Source: Aestuariispira ectoiniformans
GTDB taxonomy: Bacteria > Pseudomonadota > Alphaproteobacteria > UBA8366 > Aestuariispiraceae
NCBI RefSeq assembly: GCF_025136295.1
Contig: NZ_CP062788.1
Span: forward strand, 3,675,588 to 3,739,587
Reading direction: 5' to 3'
DNA: 64,000 bases
The notes beneath the pieces are model-generated. The model worked only from the letters and a program-made list of their open reading frames with translations. It searched no databases and was not told where the DNA came from. How positions within the stretch are numbered: position 1 is the first letter of the stretch; each line of letters opens with the position of its first letter. The translations under genes were made by a program, and so were the position numbers. Of the stretch, positions 26,537-34,657 are shown piece by piece.

Positions 26537-27607
26537 ATGCCACTGTTACAACCATCAGCCTTAAGTATGGTCCCGTTCGTCAGTGTCGATCATATGATGA
26601 AAACGGTGCTCGCCATCGGCATCGAAGAAACATTGAAGGGCATCGCGGACTATATCGAAGAAGATTTCAAACGCTGGTCTCTCTTCGACAAGACGCCGCG
26701 TATTGCCTCCCACTCCCAGGAAGGGGTGATTGAGCTGATGCCTACCAGCGACGGCGAGGTCTACGGCTTCAAATATGTGAACGGCCATCCCAAAAACATG
26801 AAGACCGGCCTGCAGACGGTCACCGCCTTCGGCATGCTGGCGAATGTGGATACGGGTTACCCGGTGCTATTGTCGGAGATGACGGTGCTGACCGCCCTGC
26901 GTACTGCGGCCATGTCTGCGCTGGCCGCCAAATATCTGGCCCCTGAGAATGCCACAACGATGGCGGTCATCGGCAACGGCGCACAGGCGGAATTCCAGAC
27001 GCTGGCCTTCCGTGTAATCACCGGTATCGACACCGTTCGCCTCTATGACATTGACCCGGCGGCAACGGAGAAATGCGTGCGCAACCTAGCGGGCAAGATC
27101 GACAATATCGTTCGCTGCAGCACGCCTGAAGAGGCTGTCGAAGGCGCGGAGATCATCACCACCTGTACCGCAGACAAGCAATATGCCACCATCCTGACCG
27201 ACAACATGGTCGGCAGTGGTGTCCATATCAACGCGGTGGGCGGTGACTGCCCTGGCAAGACGGAGCTGCACAAGGATATCCTGGGCCGGTCCGAGATTTT
27301 CGTGGAATATCCCCCACAGACCCGGATCGAAGGGGAGATTCAGCAACTGCCGGAAGATCACCCGGTGACCGAGCTTTGGCAGGTGATGACCGGCGACGCC
27401 AAAGGCCGTCAGGACGCCCGCCAGATCACGCTGTTCGACAGTGTGGGCTTTGCAATCGAGGATTTTTCCGCCCTGCGTTACATCCGTGATCAATTGCACA
27501 AGACCGGCTGTTTCCAGGATCTGGACCTGGTGGCTGATCCGGATGACCCGCGGGACCTCTTCGGCATGGTCATGCGCGCCCAGCAGGCGATGGAGAAAGC
27601 ATCGTGA
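26537..27607 (+). CDS. Ornithine cyclodeaminase
   Basis: A 356-residue member of the ornithine cyclodeaminase/mu-crystallin family. Ornithine cyclodeaminase makes L-proline and ammonia from L-ornithine using bound NAD+. The N-terminal substrate part includes FVSVDHMMKTVLAIG, and the Rossmann motif is AVIGNGAQAEFQ (about residue 137). The length fits the group with the conserved ending RQITLFDSVGFAIEDFSALRYI, typical of true ornithine cyclodeaminases. The start at 26537 has GGAGG about 9 bases upstream. It overlaps the next gene by 4 bases (GTGA), so the two are translationally coupled. Confidence 0.9.
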   Translation: MPLLQPSALSMVPFVSVDHMMKTVLAIGIEETLKGIADYIEEDFKRWSLFDKTPRIASHSQEGVIELMPTSDGEVYGFKYVNGHPKNMKTGLQTVTAFGMLANVDTGYPVLLSEMTVLTALRTAAMSALAAKYLAPENATTMAVIGNGAQAEFQTLAFRVITGIDTVRLYDIDPAATEKCVRNLAGKIDNIVRCSTPEEAVEGAEIITTCTADKQYATILTDNMVGSGVHINAVGGDCPGKTELHKDILGRSEIFVEYPPQTRIEGEIQQLPEDHPVTELWQVMTGDAKGRQDARQITLFDSVGFAIEDFSALRYIRDQLHKTGCFQDLDLVADPDDPRDLFGMVMRAQQAMEKAS

Positions 27608-28536
27608 GCCCGCGACGCAGCGCCCAGGCACCAGCGGCCGTGGTGATGGTCCGCCCGCATCATTTCACCCCGAACGAGGCGACCGCACAGGACAATGCCT
27701 TTCAGTCCCGGGGCCAGGAAAAGGTAACACCAACGCTTGCCAAACAGGCCTACCGCGAGATGACCCATGTCGCCGAGACCCTGGAATCCCACGGCGTGCG
27801 CGTGCATATCTTTGAGGACAAGGGCGAGGAAACACCGGATTCCGTCTTTCCCAACAACTGGTTTTCCACCCATGCCGGGGGCCATGTGGCGATCTATCCG
27901 CTTTACACGCCCAACCGGCGCAAGGAACGCCGCAGCGACATCATCGAGATGCTGAAACGCGACTATCGGGTTCAGGATGTCATCGACTATTCCGGACTGG
28001 AGCCGGACGGCCTGTTTCTGGAAGGAACCGGCGCCATGGTGTTGGACCACGTGGAACGGGTCGCCTATTCCGCCCGCTCCCGGCGCACTGACCCGGTGAC
28101 GCTGGAGCGCTTCTGCACCCATTTCAACTATGAACCCATGCTGTTCGACGCCATGGACGAGCACGGCATGCCGATCTATCACACCAATGTATTGATGTGT
28201 ATCGGAACCGACTTTGCCATGGTCGGCCTGGAAATGATCACTGACGGCAAGAGACGCGACGAAATCGCCGAACGCCTGGCACAGCCGGGCCGGGAGATCG
28301 TCTCCCTCACAGCGGACCAGATCAATCACTTCGCCGGGAACGCCATTGAATTACAGGGGGAAAAGGGGAGAATTCTCGCCCTGTCACAGCGCGCCTATGA
28401 CAGCCTGACACCCAAGCAGATCGCAACATTGGCGAATAGCGTCATGCTGGTGCCTTTGTCAGTTCCCACCATTGAATTGGCCGGCGGCTCCGTCCGCTGC
28501 ATGCTGGCGGGCATCCATCTGCAGCCGCGCAGTTGA
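27604..28536 (+). CDS. Amidinotransferase-fold citrulline hydrolase (CtlX-like)
   Basis: A 310-residue protein of the guanidine-modifying (pentein) superfamily. The pattern VRPHHFTPNEATAQDNAFQ at the N-terminus, FPNNWFSTHAGG (active-site region) and the C-terminal nucleophile Cys in GGSVRCMLAG match the CtlX group described as citrulline hydrolases. Others are annotated as arginine deiminase-related. Coupled to ornithine cyclodeaminase, a flow citrulline to ornithine to proline is sensible. The start is a GTG at 27604 overlapping the upstream stop. The exact substrate is an inference. Confidence 0.82.
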   Translation: MSPRRSAQAPAAVVMVRPHHFTPNEATAQDNAFQSRGQEKVTPTLAKQAYREMTHVAETLESHGVRVHIFEDKGEETPDSVFPNNWFSTHAGGHVAIYPLYTPNRRKERRSDIIEMLKRDYRVQDVIDYSGLEPDGLFLEGTGAMVLDHVERVAYSARSRRTDPVTLERFCTHFNYEPMLFDAMDEHGMPIYHTNVLMCIGTDFAMVGLEMITDGKRRDEIAERLAQPGREIVSLTADQINHFAGNAIELQGEKGRILALSQRAYDSLTPKQIATLANSVMLVPLSVPTIELAGGSVRCMLAGIHLQPRS

Positions 28537-28545
28537 ATAAAAAAG

Positions 28546-28573
28546 AGGCGGCAGAAGTAATCTTCTGCCGCCT
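28546..28573 (-). terminator. Terminator between ctlX-like gene and hydroxyproline epimerase gene
   Basis: A perfect 12-base-pair stem (28546-28557 with 28562-28573, arm AGGCGGCAGAAG) with a 4-base loop. On the minus strand it is followed by CTTTTTTATT, a good T-run, so it terminates the epimerase transcript. It may also act weakly on the plus strand for the convergent gene. Confidence 0.85.
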
Positions 28574-28597
28574 TAAAACAGGGACGCTCTAGGAAGG

Positions 28598-29599
28598 TCA
28601 CACCACCTGGAATCCATGAGCGTAGGGGGCACGCTCGTCGATGAAGATGGTGTTGTAGCCATGCACCCGCGCCCAGCCGCGGATGGATGGGATGATCGCG
28701 TCATAGTCGCCAACTTTTGCGCTGTCCTCGACGCGACCGTGAAACTGGCTGCCGATAATGCTTTCATGGACAAAATCATCGCCCACATTCAATTGCCCTT
28801 TGGCAACACGTTGCGCCATGCGGGCCGACGTGCCCGTGCCACAGGGGGAACGGTCGATGGCCTTGTCACCGTAAAAGACGGCATTGCGGGCATCGCTGTC
28901 GGGCTGCGTCGGTTTGCCGGTCCACTGGATATGACTGAGGCCCCTGATGGTCGGATTTTCCGGGTGAACGAAGTCATAGGCCTCGTTCAGCGCGGCGCGC
29001 AGCTTCAGGCTCATGCGGATCAGGTCCCCGGCGGAGTAGTCCGCCATGTCCCGGAAGTTTTCCTGTTCCTCGACAATTGCATAGAAGTTGCCGCCATAGG
29101 CCACATCCACGGTCAACGGGCCCAGTTCCGGACAGTCAATCGGCAGCTTCTCGGAATGAAGGAAAGAGGCTACATTGCGAATACGGACCCATTCGACAAA
29201 GCCGTCCTTCATTTCATAATCCGCAATGACCAGCCCTGCGGGCGTATCCAGGCGAAGCACGCCTTCTTCCCGTGGTTTCACCAGGCCGTTCTCAAGGGCG
29301 ATGGTAACGGTCCCGATCGTGCCGTGGCCGCACATGGGCAGGCAACCGCTGGTCTCTATGAAGAGGATCGCCACATCGCAGTCGTCACGGGTGGGCGGGT
29401 AGAGGATGCTGCCCGACATCATGTCATGGCCGCGCGGTTCGAACATCAGGCCGGTGCGAATCCAGTCATATTCCGCCAGAAAATGCTGGCGTTTATCACT
29501 CATGGTCGCCCCTTCCAGGGCCGGTCCGCCGGTCTTCACCACCCGGACCGGATTGCCGCAGGTATGGCCGTCGATACAATCGAAACGATGCGCGGTCAT
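28598..29599 (-). CDS. 4-hydroxyproline 2-epimerase (proline racemase family)
   Basis: A 333-residue proline racemase-family enzyme. The two catalytic Cys are present: Cys90 in SGCLPMCGHGTIG and Cys253 in DRSPCGTGTSARMA. The GHTCGNPVRVV start and the MCGHGTIG motif fit 4-hydroxyproline 2-epimerases, which turn trans-4-hydroxy-L-proline into cis-4-hydroxy-D-proline. The deaminase-like gene upstream supports this reading. The next enzyme, a D-amino-acid-type oxidase, is not in the window. The start is an ATG at 29599. Confidence 0.88.
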   Translation of the reverse strand: MTAHRFDCIDGHTCGNPVRVVKTGGPALEGATMSDKRQHFLAEYDWIRTGLMFEPRGHDMMSGSILYPPTRDDCDVAILFIETSGCLPMCGHGTIGTVTIALENGLVKPREEGVLRLDTPAGLVIADYEMKDGFVEWVRIRNVASFLHSEKLPIDCPELGPLTVDVAYGGNFYAIVEEQENFRDMADYSAGDLIRMSLKLRAALNEAYDFVHPENPTIRGLSHIQWTGKPTQPDSDARNAVFYGDKAIDRSPCGTGTSARMAQRVAKGQLNVGDDFVHESIIGSQFHGRVEDSAKVGDYDAIIPSIRGWARVHGYNTIFIDERAPYAHGFQVV

Positions 29600-29622
29600 T
29601 TAATCCTCTACCCCTTATTCCC

Positions 29623-30540
29623 TTACGCCGCCGCTTTCAGACCGTATTTGGTCAGGTCCGGGCGGGTTTTGATACCATGGTCAATGATGGCCTGAACCTG
29701 TTTCAGTTCCTCACCGGCCAGTTCCAGGCGCGGACGCCGTACATAAGGCGAGCCGACACCAACAGCCGTTTCCGCCAGTTTGATGTTCTGCACCAGTTTG
29801 GTGTTTACATCCAGGTGCAACAGCGGCGTGAACCAGCGGTAGATTTCGCGTGCCTCTTCAATACGACCGGCCTTCACCAGTTCATAGATCGCAACGGTTT
29901 CCGCCGGGAAGGCGCAGACCAGACCGGCCACCCAGCCCTTCGCGCCCAGGACCATGGCCTCAAAGGCCAGATCGTCGACGCCGCAGAAGATGTCATAGCG
30001 GTCACCGGTCAGGTTGATGATATCGGTAACGCGGCGGATATTGTCGGAGCTTTCCTTGATCGCCGCGAATTTCGGCTCGTCGGCCAGACGTGCGAACATT
30101 TCCGGCGACACATCCATGCGATAGGTGACCGGGTTGTTATAAACCATGATCGGATGGTCGGATGCCCCGGCGATGGCGCGCAGATGCGTCTCTACTTCGC
30201 GCTCGTCAGCAACATATTGCATACCCGGCAATGCCATGAAGCCTTGGGCACCGTTTTTCTGTGCATCTTCCACATACTGGATCGCGCGGCGCGTGGTGGT
30301 TTCCGCCACGGTGGCGACAACCGGCACACGACCGGACGCGGCGCGAACGGCAGCCTTGATGACTTCCTGTTTTTCATCGGCGTCCATCACGCCGTTTTCA
30401 CCCAGCGAGCCATTCACGATGATGCCGTGAACGCCGTTGTCGATCTGGAAGTTCACATTGCGCTCGAACAGTTCCAGGTCGAGGCTTTCATCTTCATGGA
30501 AGTTGGTCGTTACCGCAGGAAATACACCGGCCCAGCTCAC
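29623..30540 (-). CDS. DapA-family lyase, probable pyrroline-4-hydroxy-2-carboxylate deaminase
   Basis: A 305-residue DapA/N-acetylneuraminate-lyase-fold enzyme. The N-terminus SWAGVFPAVTTNFHEDESLD, the loop GSLGENGVMDADEK, the catalytic Tyr region VYNNPVTYRMDVS and the Schiff-base Lys region AIKESSDNIRR are all visible. Beside a hydroxyproline epimerase, the deaminase of the bacterial hydroxyproline pathway, which makes alpha-ketoglutarate semialdehyde, is the best reading. True DapA would sit elsewhere. A TTG at 30555 is weaker than the GTG at 30540, which has AGGAG 8 bases upstream. It is the first gene of a two-gene minus-strand unit. Confidence 0.85.
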   Translation of the reverse strand: MSWAGVFPAVTTNFHEDESLDLELFERNVNFQIDNGVHGIIVNGSLGENGVMDADEKQEVIKAAVRAASGRVPVVATVAETTTRRAIQYVEDAQKNGAQGFMALPGMQYVADEREVETHLRAIAGASDHPIMVYNNPVTYRMDVSPEMFARLADEPKFAAIKESSDNIRRVTDIINLTGDRYDIFCGVDDLAFEAMVLGAKGWVAGLVCAFPAETVAIYELVKAGRIEEAREIYRWFTPLLHLDVNTKLVQNIKLAETAVGVGSPYVRRPRLELAGEELKQVQAIIDHGIKTRPDLTKYGLKAAA

Positions 30541-30625
30541 GTTACGTCTCCTCAAAATTCACAAAAAAGAGCGGGGCTTAACGCGCCCCAGTTTGGTTGA
30601 TTGCCACAGGCAGTTTTTTAATATC

Positions 30626-30638
30626 GGATATTGTATCC
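30626..30638. promoter_or_regulatory. Candidate operator upstream of the hydroxyproline genes
   Basis: The dyad GGATATTGTATCC lies 86 bases upstream of the deaminase start in an AT-rich stretch. It overlaps a TTGTATCCAA element, similar to sites bound by FCD-type GntR regulators. The GntR gene at 31433-32143 is a plausible binder. Confidence 0.4.
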
Positions 30639-30821
30639 AATTTCAAACATAAAAATATATCAGACTGCACGCCACCCGAAAATCAGGTTGTAACCATCTG
30701 ATATCAATTAACTTTATTCCACCAATAAAATTTCACCAAACATGGGTGTTCACCTATTCAGTCTCCTGTCAGCTTCCTGTGGACATATAGCGTCACCTCC
30801 ACCCAATTACCCCTGGCTGAA

Positions 30822-31436
30822 ATGAATAACACTCTTTCACGAACTCAAAAGCGCCGAAAAGCCACGATTGCAATCGGCGCTTTATTTCTCCTTTCGGCTT
30901 TCCTTGTCACCCAGTCCAGCTGGCAACCATCCGCCGCGATGCATGAGAGTATCGAATTCACCGGACTTGCCCTGATCATTGTTGCGGTGCTGGGACGGAC
31001 CTGGTCGACGCTTTATATCGGCGGGAAAAAGAATGGCGACCTGGTCCATAACGGTCCCTATTCAATGTGCCGCAACCCCCTTTATGTTTTCTCCGTCATC
31101 GGGGCGACGGGCATGGGCATGGTATCGGGAACAATCACCGGCGGACTGGTGACCGGGCTGGCCTGCTTTCTCGTTTTCGACCGTGTTATCAGGAAGGAGG
31201 AAAGCTTTCTGACGGCACATTTCGGCGCGCCTTACCGGCATTATCTCGACACGGTGCCGCGCTGGCTGCCCAACCCCGCCTTATGGCATGATGTGGAAGA
31301 GACGGTCGTCCGGCCCAAACTGGTGCTGACCACCTTCCGGGATGCCTGCATCTTCCTGCTGGCCTATCCATTTTTCGAATTTGTCGAAAAGGCGCAACTG
31401 GTTCATATAGCGCCGATTCTCGCCCACGTTCCCTAA
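30822..31436 (+). CDS. Isoprenylcysteine methyltransferase-like membrane protein
   Basis: A 204-residue integral membrane protein with about four or five hydrophobic segments. The C-terminal half carries the ICMT/PEMT-type signature: GPYSMCRNPLYVFSVIG, then a second conserved segment EESFLTAHFGAPYRHYLDTVPRW. Such bacterial proteins bind S-adenosylmethionine and methylate lipids or unknown targets. The start at 30822 has no clear ribosome site. Its end overlaps the convergent GntR gene by 4 bases. The substrate is unknown. Confidence 0.8.
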   Translation: MNNTLSRTQKRRKATIAIGALFLLSAFLVTQSSWQPSAAMHESIEFTGLALIIVAVLGRTWSTLYIGGKKNGDLVHNGPYSMCRNPLYVFSVIGATGMGMVSGTITGGLVTGLACFLVFDRVIRKEESFLTAHFGAPYRHYLDTVPRWLPNPALWHDVEETVVRPKLVLTTFRDACIFLLAYPFFEFVEKAQLVHIAPILAHVP

Positions 31437-32143
31437 GCCTGCCCCTCCAGAACAGCCATTCCCGATCCGTCCTGTTCTGACAAGACCCTTCGGGTGGCGG
31501 CAACAAGATACGCCATCAGCGCATCGGAGGCTTCCTGCGCCTCCACCGGATCACCGGAAATAACACCGGCCATGATCCTGCGGTGCATATCCGCAGCATA
31601 GGCCAATTCACCCACACCCTGGTGGCAATACCAGAACCGGCGGCTTTTGCTTTGCAGGGGCGTACAGCATTCCCGGGCAAAGGGGTTGCCGCAGGCCTCT
31701 CCCAAAATCTGGTCGAATTCCCGGTCAAGCCGCATGAAACCGTCGATGTCCTTATCGGCAGCCGCCGTTGCAAAGGCCTGTGCGCAATCCTGCAGGGCGC
31801 GCCGCGCCTGTGCATCCGCACGTTCCGCCGCCAGACCGGTTATCAGATGCTCCAGAACGGCCCGGGTCTCCAGGACCAGAAGATGTTCCTGTGCGTCGAC
31901 CGGGCTGACAGTCATCGCCCGGCGCGGGCGGATCAGGACCAGACGTTCGGTTGCCAGCCGTTGCAGAGCCTCCCGCACAGGCGTGCGGCCAATATCCAGC
32001 TTTTCACACAGGCTCGCTTCGTTGAGGACGTCGCCAGGCGGCAGGCGCAGAGTGACAATCATCTCTTCCAACTGACGATAGGCCCTATCCGCCAGCTTTT
32101 CCTTTTTTGGTTTCTGCTGTCGCGTCACCGAGTAGACCCTCAT
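31433..32143 (-). CDS. GntR family regulator (FCD type)
   Basis: A 236-residue GntR regulator. The winged helix is KLADRAYRQLEEMIVTLRLPPG followed by ASLCEKLDIGRTPVREALQRLATERLV. The C-terminal FCD domain, rich in acidic and His positions (for example AADMHRRIMAGVISGDP), binds small organic acids, often with a metal. It is divergent from the TRAP binding protein gene and near the hydroxyproline genes, and could control either. The effector is unknown. Confidence 0.9.
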   Translation of the reverse strand: MRVYSVTRQQKPKKEKLADRAYRQLEEMIVTLRLPPGDVLNEASLCEKLDIGRTPVREALQRLATERLVLIRPRRAMTVSPVDAQEHLLVLETRAVLEHLITGLAAERADAQARRALQDCAQAFATAAADKDIDGFMRLDREFDQILGEACGNPFARECCTPLQSKSRRFWYCHQGVGELAYAADMHRRIMAGVISGDPVEAQEASDALMAYLVAATRRVLSEQDGSGMAVLEGQA

Positions 32144-32277
32144 AGTTTCCTACGATTTCTATATGATTTCTTAGGCATTGCAAACTGTTAGCATATCGGG
32201 AAAAACTTGTGCATGATGGTGCCGACGTATCACAGATGAACGGGAGGCCCGCTTCACTCCTGGGGGACAAGACAGAA

Positions 32278-33375
32278 ATGAAAAGACGTGAATTCCTGAA
32301 AACCGCCGGCCTTGCCACCGGCACCGCTGCCGCGGCTGCGGCGACCAGCTTTCCGGCGCCTGCCATCGCGCAGGGCAAACGGACCTGGAAGATGGTCTCG
32401 CCCTGGCCCCGCAATGCACCGGGTGTTGGCGTCAACGCCCAGCGTGTGGCCGATGCTCTCACTGCCGCAACGGATGGCCGGATCACGATCCAGCATTTTG
32501 CAGGCGGCGAACTGGTTCCGCCGTTTGAATGCTTTGACGCCGTACAGGGCGGTGCCGCAGACATTGCCCATGGCACGCCCTATTACTGGGTCGGAAAGAG
32601 CAAGGCACTCAACTATTTCACGACCATTCCCTTTGGCATGACTGCCGTTGAAATGGCGTCCTGGCTGCGTTTTGGCGACGGGCAGGCCCTGTGGGACGAG
32701 GCCTATGGCCAGTTCGGCATGAAAGGCTTTTATGCAGGCAGCAGCGGTGTCCAATCCGCAGGCTGGTTCGCGCATGAAGTCAACTCCCTGGACGATCTCA
32801 AGGGACTGAAAATGCGCATTGCCGGTCTCGGCGGTGAGGTTATGCGCCGCCTGGGCGTCTCGGTTGTCCTGATGCCGCCGGGAGATATTTTTGGCGCCAT
32901 GCAGTCCGGCGCGGTCGACGCCGCGGAATGGGTCGGCCCCTGGAACGACCTGGCCTTCGGCCTCTACAAGGCAGCCAAATACTATTACATGCCAGCCTTC
33001 CACGAACCGGGGCCCGCACTGGAAGTTTTCATGAAAAAGGAAACTTTCGAGGACCTGCCGAAAGACCTGCAGGTGATCGTGGAGACGGTTGTCCGGGCCA
33101 CGGCCATGGAAACCCTTGCGGATTTCACCTACCACAATATCGACAGCCTGCAGTCGGTTTTGGAGAAAGAAGGCGTGCAGCTTCGCCGCTTCTCGCCGGA
33201 AATCGTCGATGCACTGGGCAAGACAACCAAGGAAGTTCTGACAGAAATCGCCGCGACCGACGAACTGACAGGAAAAATCCACGCCAGCTTCATGGATTTC
33301 ATGACCAAGGCCAATGCCTACGCCAAAGTCATGGACCAGCCCATGCTGGAAGATCGCGCCCGCGTCTGGGGGTGA
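32278..33375 (+). CDS. TRAP transporter substrate-binding protein (DctP family)
   Basis: A 365-residue periplasmic binding protein. The N-terminus KRREFLKTAGLATGTAAAAAA is a twin-arginine signal with a cut near AIAQ. The mature part has DctP-family segments WKMVSPWPRNAPGVGVNAQRVAD, DIAHGTPYYW, LKGLKMRIAGLGGEVMRRLG and MQSGAVDAAEWVGPWND. It resembles the group that binds 2-oxo acids or related anions as a dimer. No dctQ/dctM membrane genes follow; a terminator comes directly after. It must therefore work with a transporter encoded elsewhere. The start at 32278 has GGGGGAC upstream. Confidence 0.9.
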   Translation: MKRREFLKTAGLATGTAAAAAATSFPAPAIAQGKRTWKMVSPWPRNAPGVGVNAQRVADALTAATDGRITIQHFAGGELVPPFECFDAVQGGAADIAHGTPYYWVGKSKALNYFTTIPFGMTAVEMASWLRFGDGQALWDEAYGQFGMKGFYAGSSGVQSAGWFAHEVNSLDDLKGLKMRIAGLGGEVMRRLGVSVVLMPPGDIFGAMQSGAVDAAEWVGPWNDLAFGLYKAAKYYYMPAFHEPGPALEVFMKKETFEDLPKDLQVIVETVVRATAMETLADFTYHNIDSLQSVLEKEGVQLRRFSPEIVDALGKTTKEVLTEIAATDELTGKIHASFMDFMTKANAYAKVMDQPMLEDRARVWG

Positions 33376-33384
33376 TGACACATA

Positions 33385-33419
33385 CGGGTGGCCGGTAAAG
33401 GCCGGTCACCCGCCCTTTT
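33385..33419 (+). terminator. Intrinsic terminator of the TRAP binding protein gene
   Basis: An 11-base-pair stem (33385-33395 with 33402-33412, arm CGGGTGGCCGG, one G-T pair) with a 6-base loop, then CCCTTTTC. It follows the stop codon by 9 bases. Confidence 0.85.
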
Positions 33420-33434
33420 CAAATCCGCATGACC

Positions 33435-34349
33435 TCACGCCACAGGCGTGGAAGCAAGACCGGTCAACTCCACCTCCCGCAATATCCATTCGCGGAAGGC
33501 ACGCACCTTGGGCGTATTACGCCTGGCCTCAGGGTAAACCATCCAATACCCCCTCTTCCCATCCTTGCAAAGCAAATCAAAGGGCTGCATCAAACGCCCC
33601 GCCTCCACTTCCGCCTGATAGAAATTCGGGGTCAGGATCGCCACCCCATGACAGGCCATGGCCGCATTGGCTTCCAATGTCTGTGCCCCAAGGCGGCTTT
33701 TGGGTCTGGTATCCAGATCATGTTCCGTCACCCCGGCAGCCTCGAACCACTGCACCCACCAAGGGTCGCTGGCATCAATGAAGGGTAACTTCAAGAGGTC
33801 TGCAGGTTCATTGACGCCGCCAATGCTTGCCGCAAGCTCCGGGCTCAACATGGGAGTGAATGTTGCAGGAACGAGAAGGTGAGCCTTGAGCCCGGGCCAG
33901 ACACCCTCGCCACTTCTAATTCCGATATCGACCTCTTCCCGGGCAAAATCGACCATCTGGTCCGCAGACATCAGCCGTACAGCGATGCCCGGATGCTCCA
34001 GTTGAAACCGTCCAAGATGCCGCACCAGCCATTGAGCAGAGAAGGTCTGCAGGGCACTGATCACCAACGTTCCCTGCTTATCCTCGCGGATAGAGGAAAA
34101 GGCGGATCGCAATAACTCAAAAGCCTGATTTATCGACGGCGCAAGTGCATGGCCCAGTTCGGTGAGTTCCACCTGACGCGGACGGCGGAGGAAAAGCGCC
34201 CCACCGACCCGTTCCTCCAGCACCTTGATCTGATAGCTGACAGCCGCCTGGGTCATGCCCAGTTCGTCTGCTGCCTTGGTAAAGCTCTGATGGCGGGCGG
34301 CTGCCTCAAAAACACGCACAGCGGCCAAAGGCGGGATCACGGACGTCAT
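33435..34349 (-). CDS. LysR family regulator, GcvA-like, array copy 1
   Basis: A 304-residue GcvA-like LysR regulator. The helix-turn-helix region reads RVFEAAARHQSFTKAADELGMTQAA followed by LFLRRPRQVELTELG. The effector domain includes EEVDIGIRSGEGVWPGL and ends KVRAFREWILREVE. It is one of three adjacent paralogues (also at 34654 and 35595) that share these segments almost unchanged, so the array arose by duplication. A tiny divergent gene (34466) starts about 115 bases upstream. Its target is probably that neighbour or genes elsewhere. Confidence 0.9.
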   Translation of the reverse strand: MTSVIPPLAAVRVFEAAARHQSFTKAADELGMTQAAVSYQIKVLEERVGGALFLRRPRQVELTELGHALAPSINQAFELLRSAFSSIREDKQGTLVISALQTFSAQWLVRHLGRFQLEHPGIAVRLMSADQMVDFAREEVDIGIRSGEGVWPGLKAHLLVPATFTPMLSPELAASIGGVNEPADLLKLPFIDASDPWWVQWFEAAGVTEHDLDTRPKSRLGAQTLEANAAMACHGVAILTPNFYQAEVEAGRLMQPFDLLCKDGKRGYWMVYPEARRNTPKVRAFREWILREVELTGLASTPVA

Positions 34350-34465
34350 ATGGATAAGCCCTCCTTATACACACTTATCGAGCTTCGATTGGATATTGAG
34401 CCGAAAGACCCGCATATTCAAGTCAACCCCGACAAAAAAAGCGCCCTCAGAAAGTGGATAAAGCC

Positions 34466-34657
34466 ATGTTTTTCGAACTGAAATTGCACTTTCCCTTCGC
34501 CTGCAGTCTGAAATCCTTCATGACCCGGAACAGCCGCGACACCACCCCTGGAACGCATAAGGTCAGCTACAAGGAGCTTATGTCTTCACCGGATCACCTG
34601 AAGCGCGATCTGGGCCTGCGGGACGGTCGGGCACGGCGCGGCACGGACCGCATTTAG
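34466..34657 (+). CDS. Small protein, DUF1127-like ending, copy 1
   Basis: A 63-residue basic protein divergent from LysR copy 1. It starts MFFELKLHFPFACSLKSFM and ends with SSPDHLKRDLGLRDGRARR. A related 60-residue protein is encoded at 36616, with matching FEL(K/R)L start and PDH(L/I)KRD(L/I)GL.DGR end. The ending resembles DUF1127 small proteins, some of which act in RNA turnover and phosphate control in alphaproteobacteria. Conservation between two copies supports real coding. The ATG at 34466 corresponds to the start of the second copy; an earlier GTG at 34454 is possible. It overlaps the end of LysR copy 2 by 4 bases. Confidence 0.65.
   Translation: MFFELKLHFPFACSLKSFMTRNSRDTTPGTHKVSYKELMSSPDHLKRDLGLRDGRARRGTDRI

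Noticed and set aside
34373-34453. Possible pseudogene between LysR copy 1 and the small gene
   Set aside because: No degraded protein sequence can be followed in any frame; it looks like a short promoter region.
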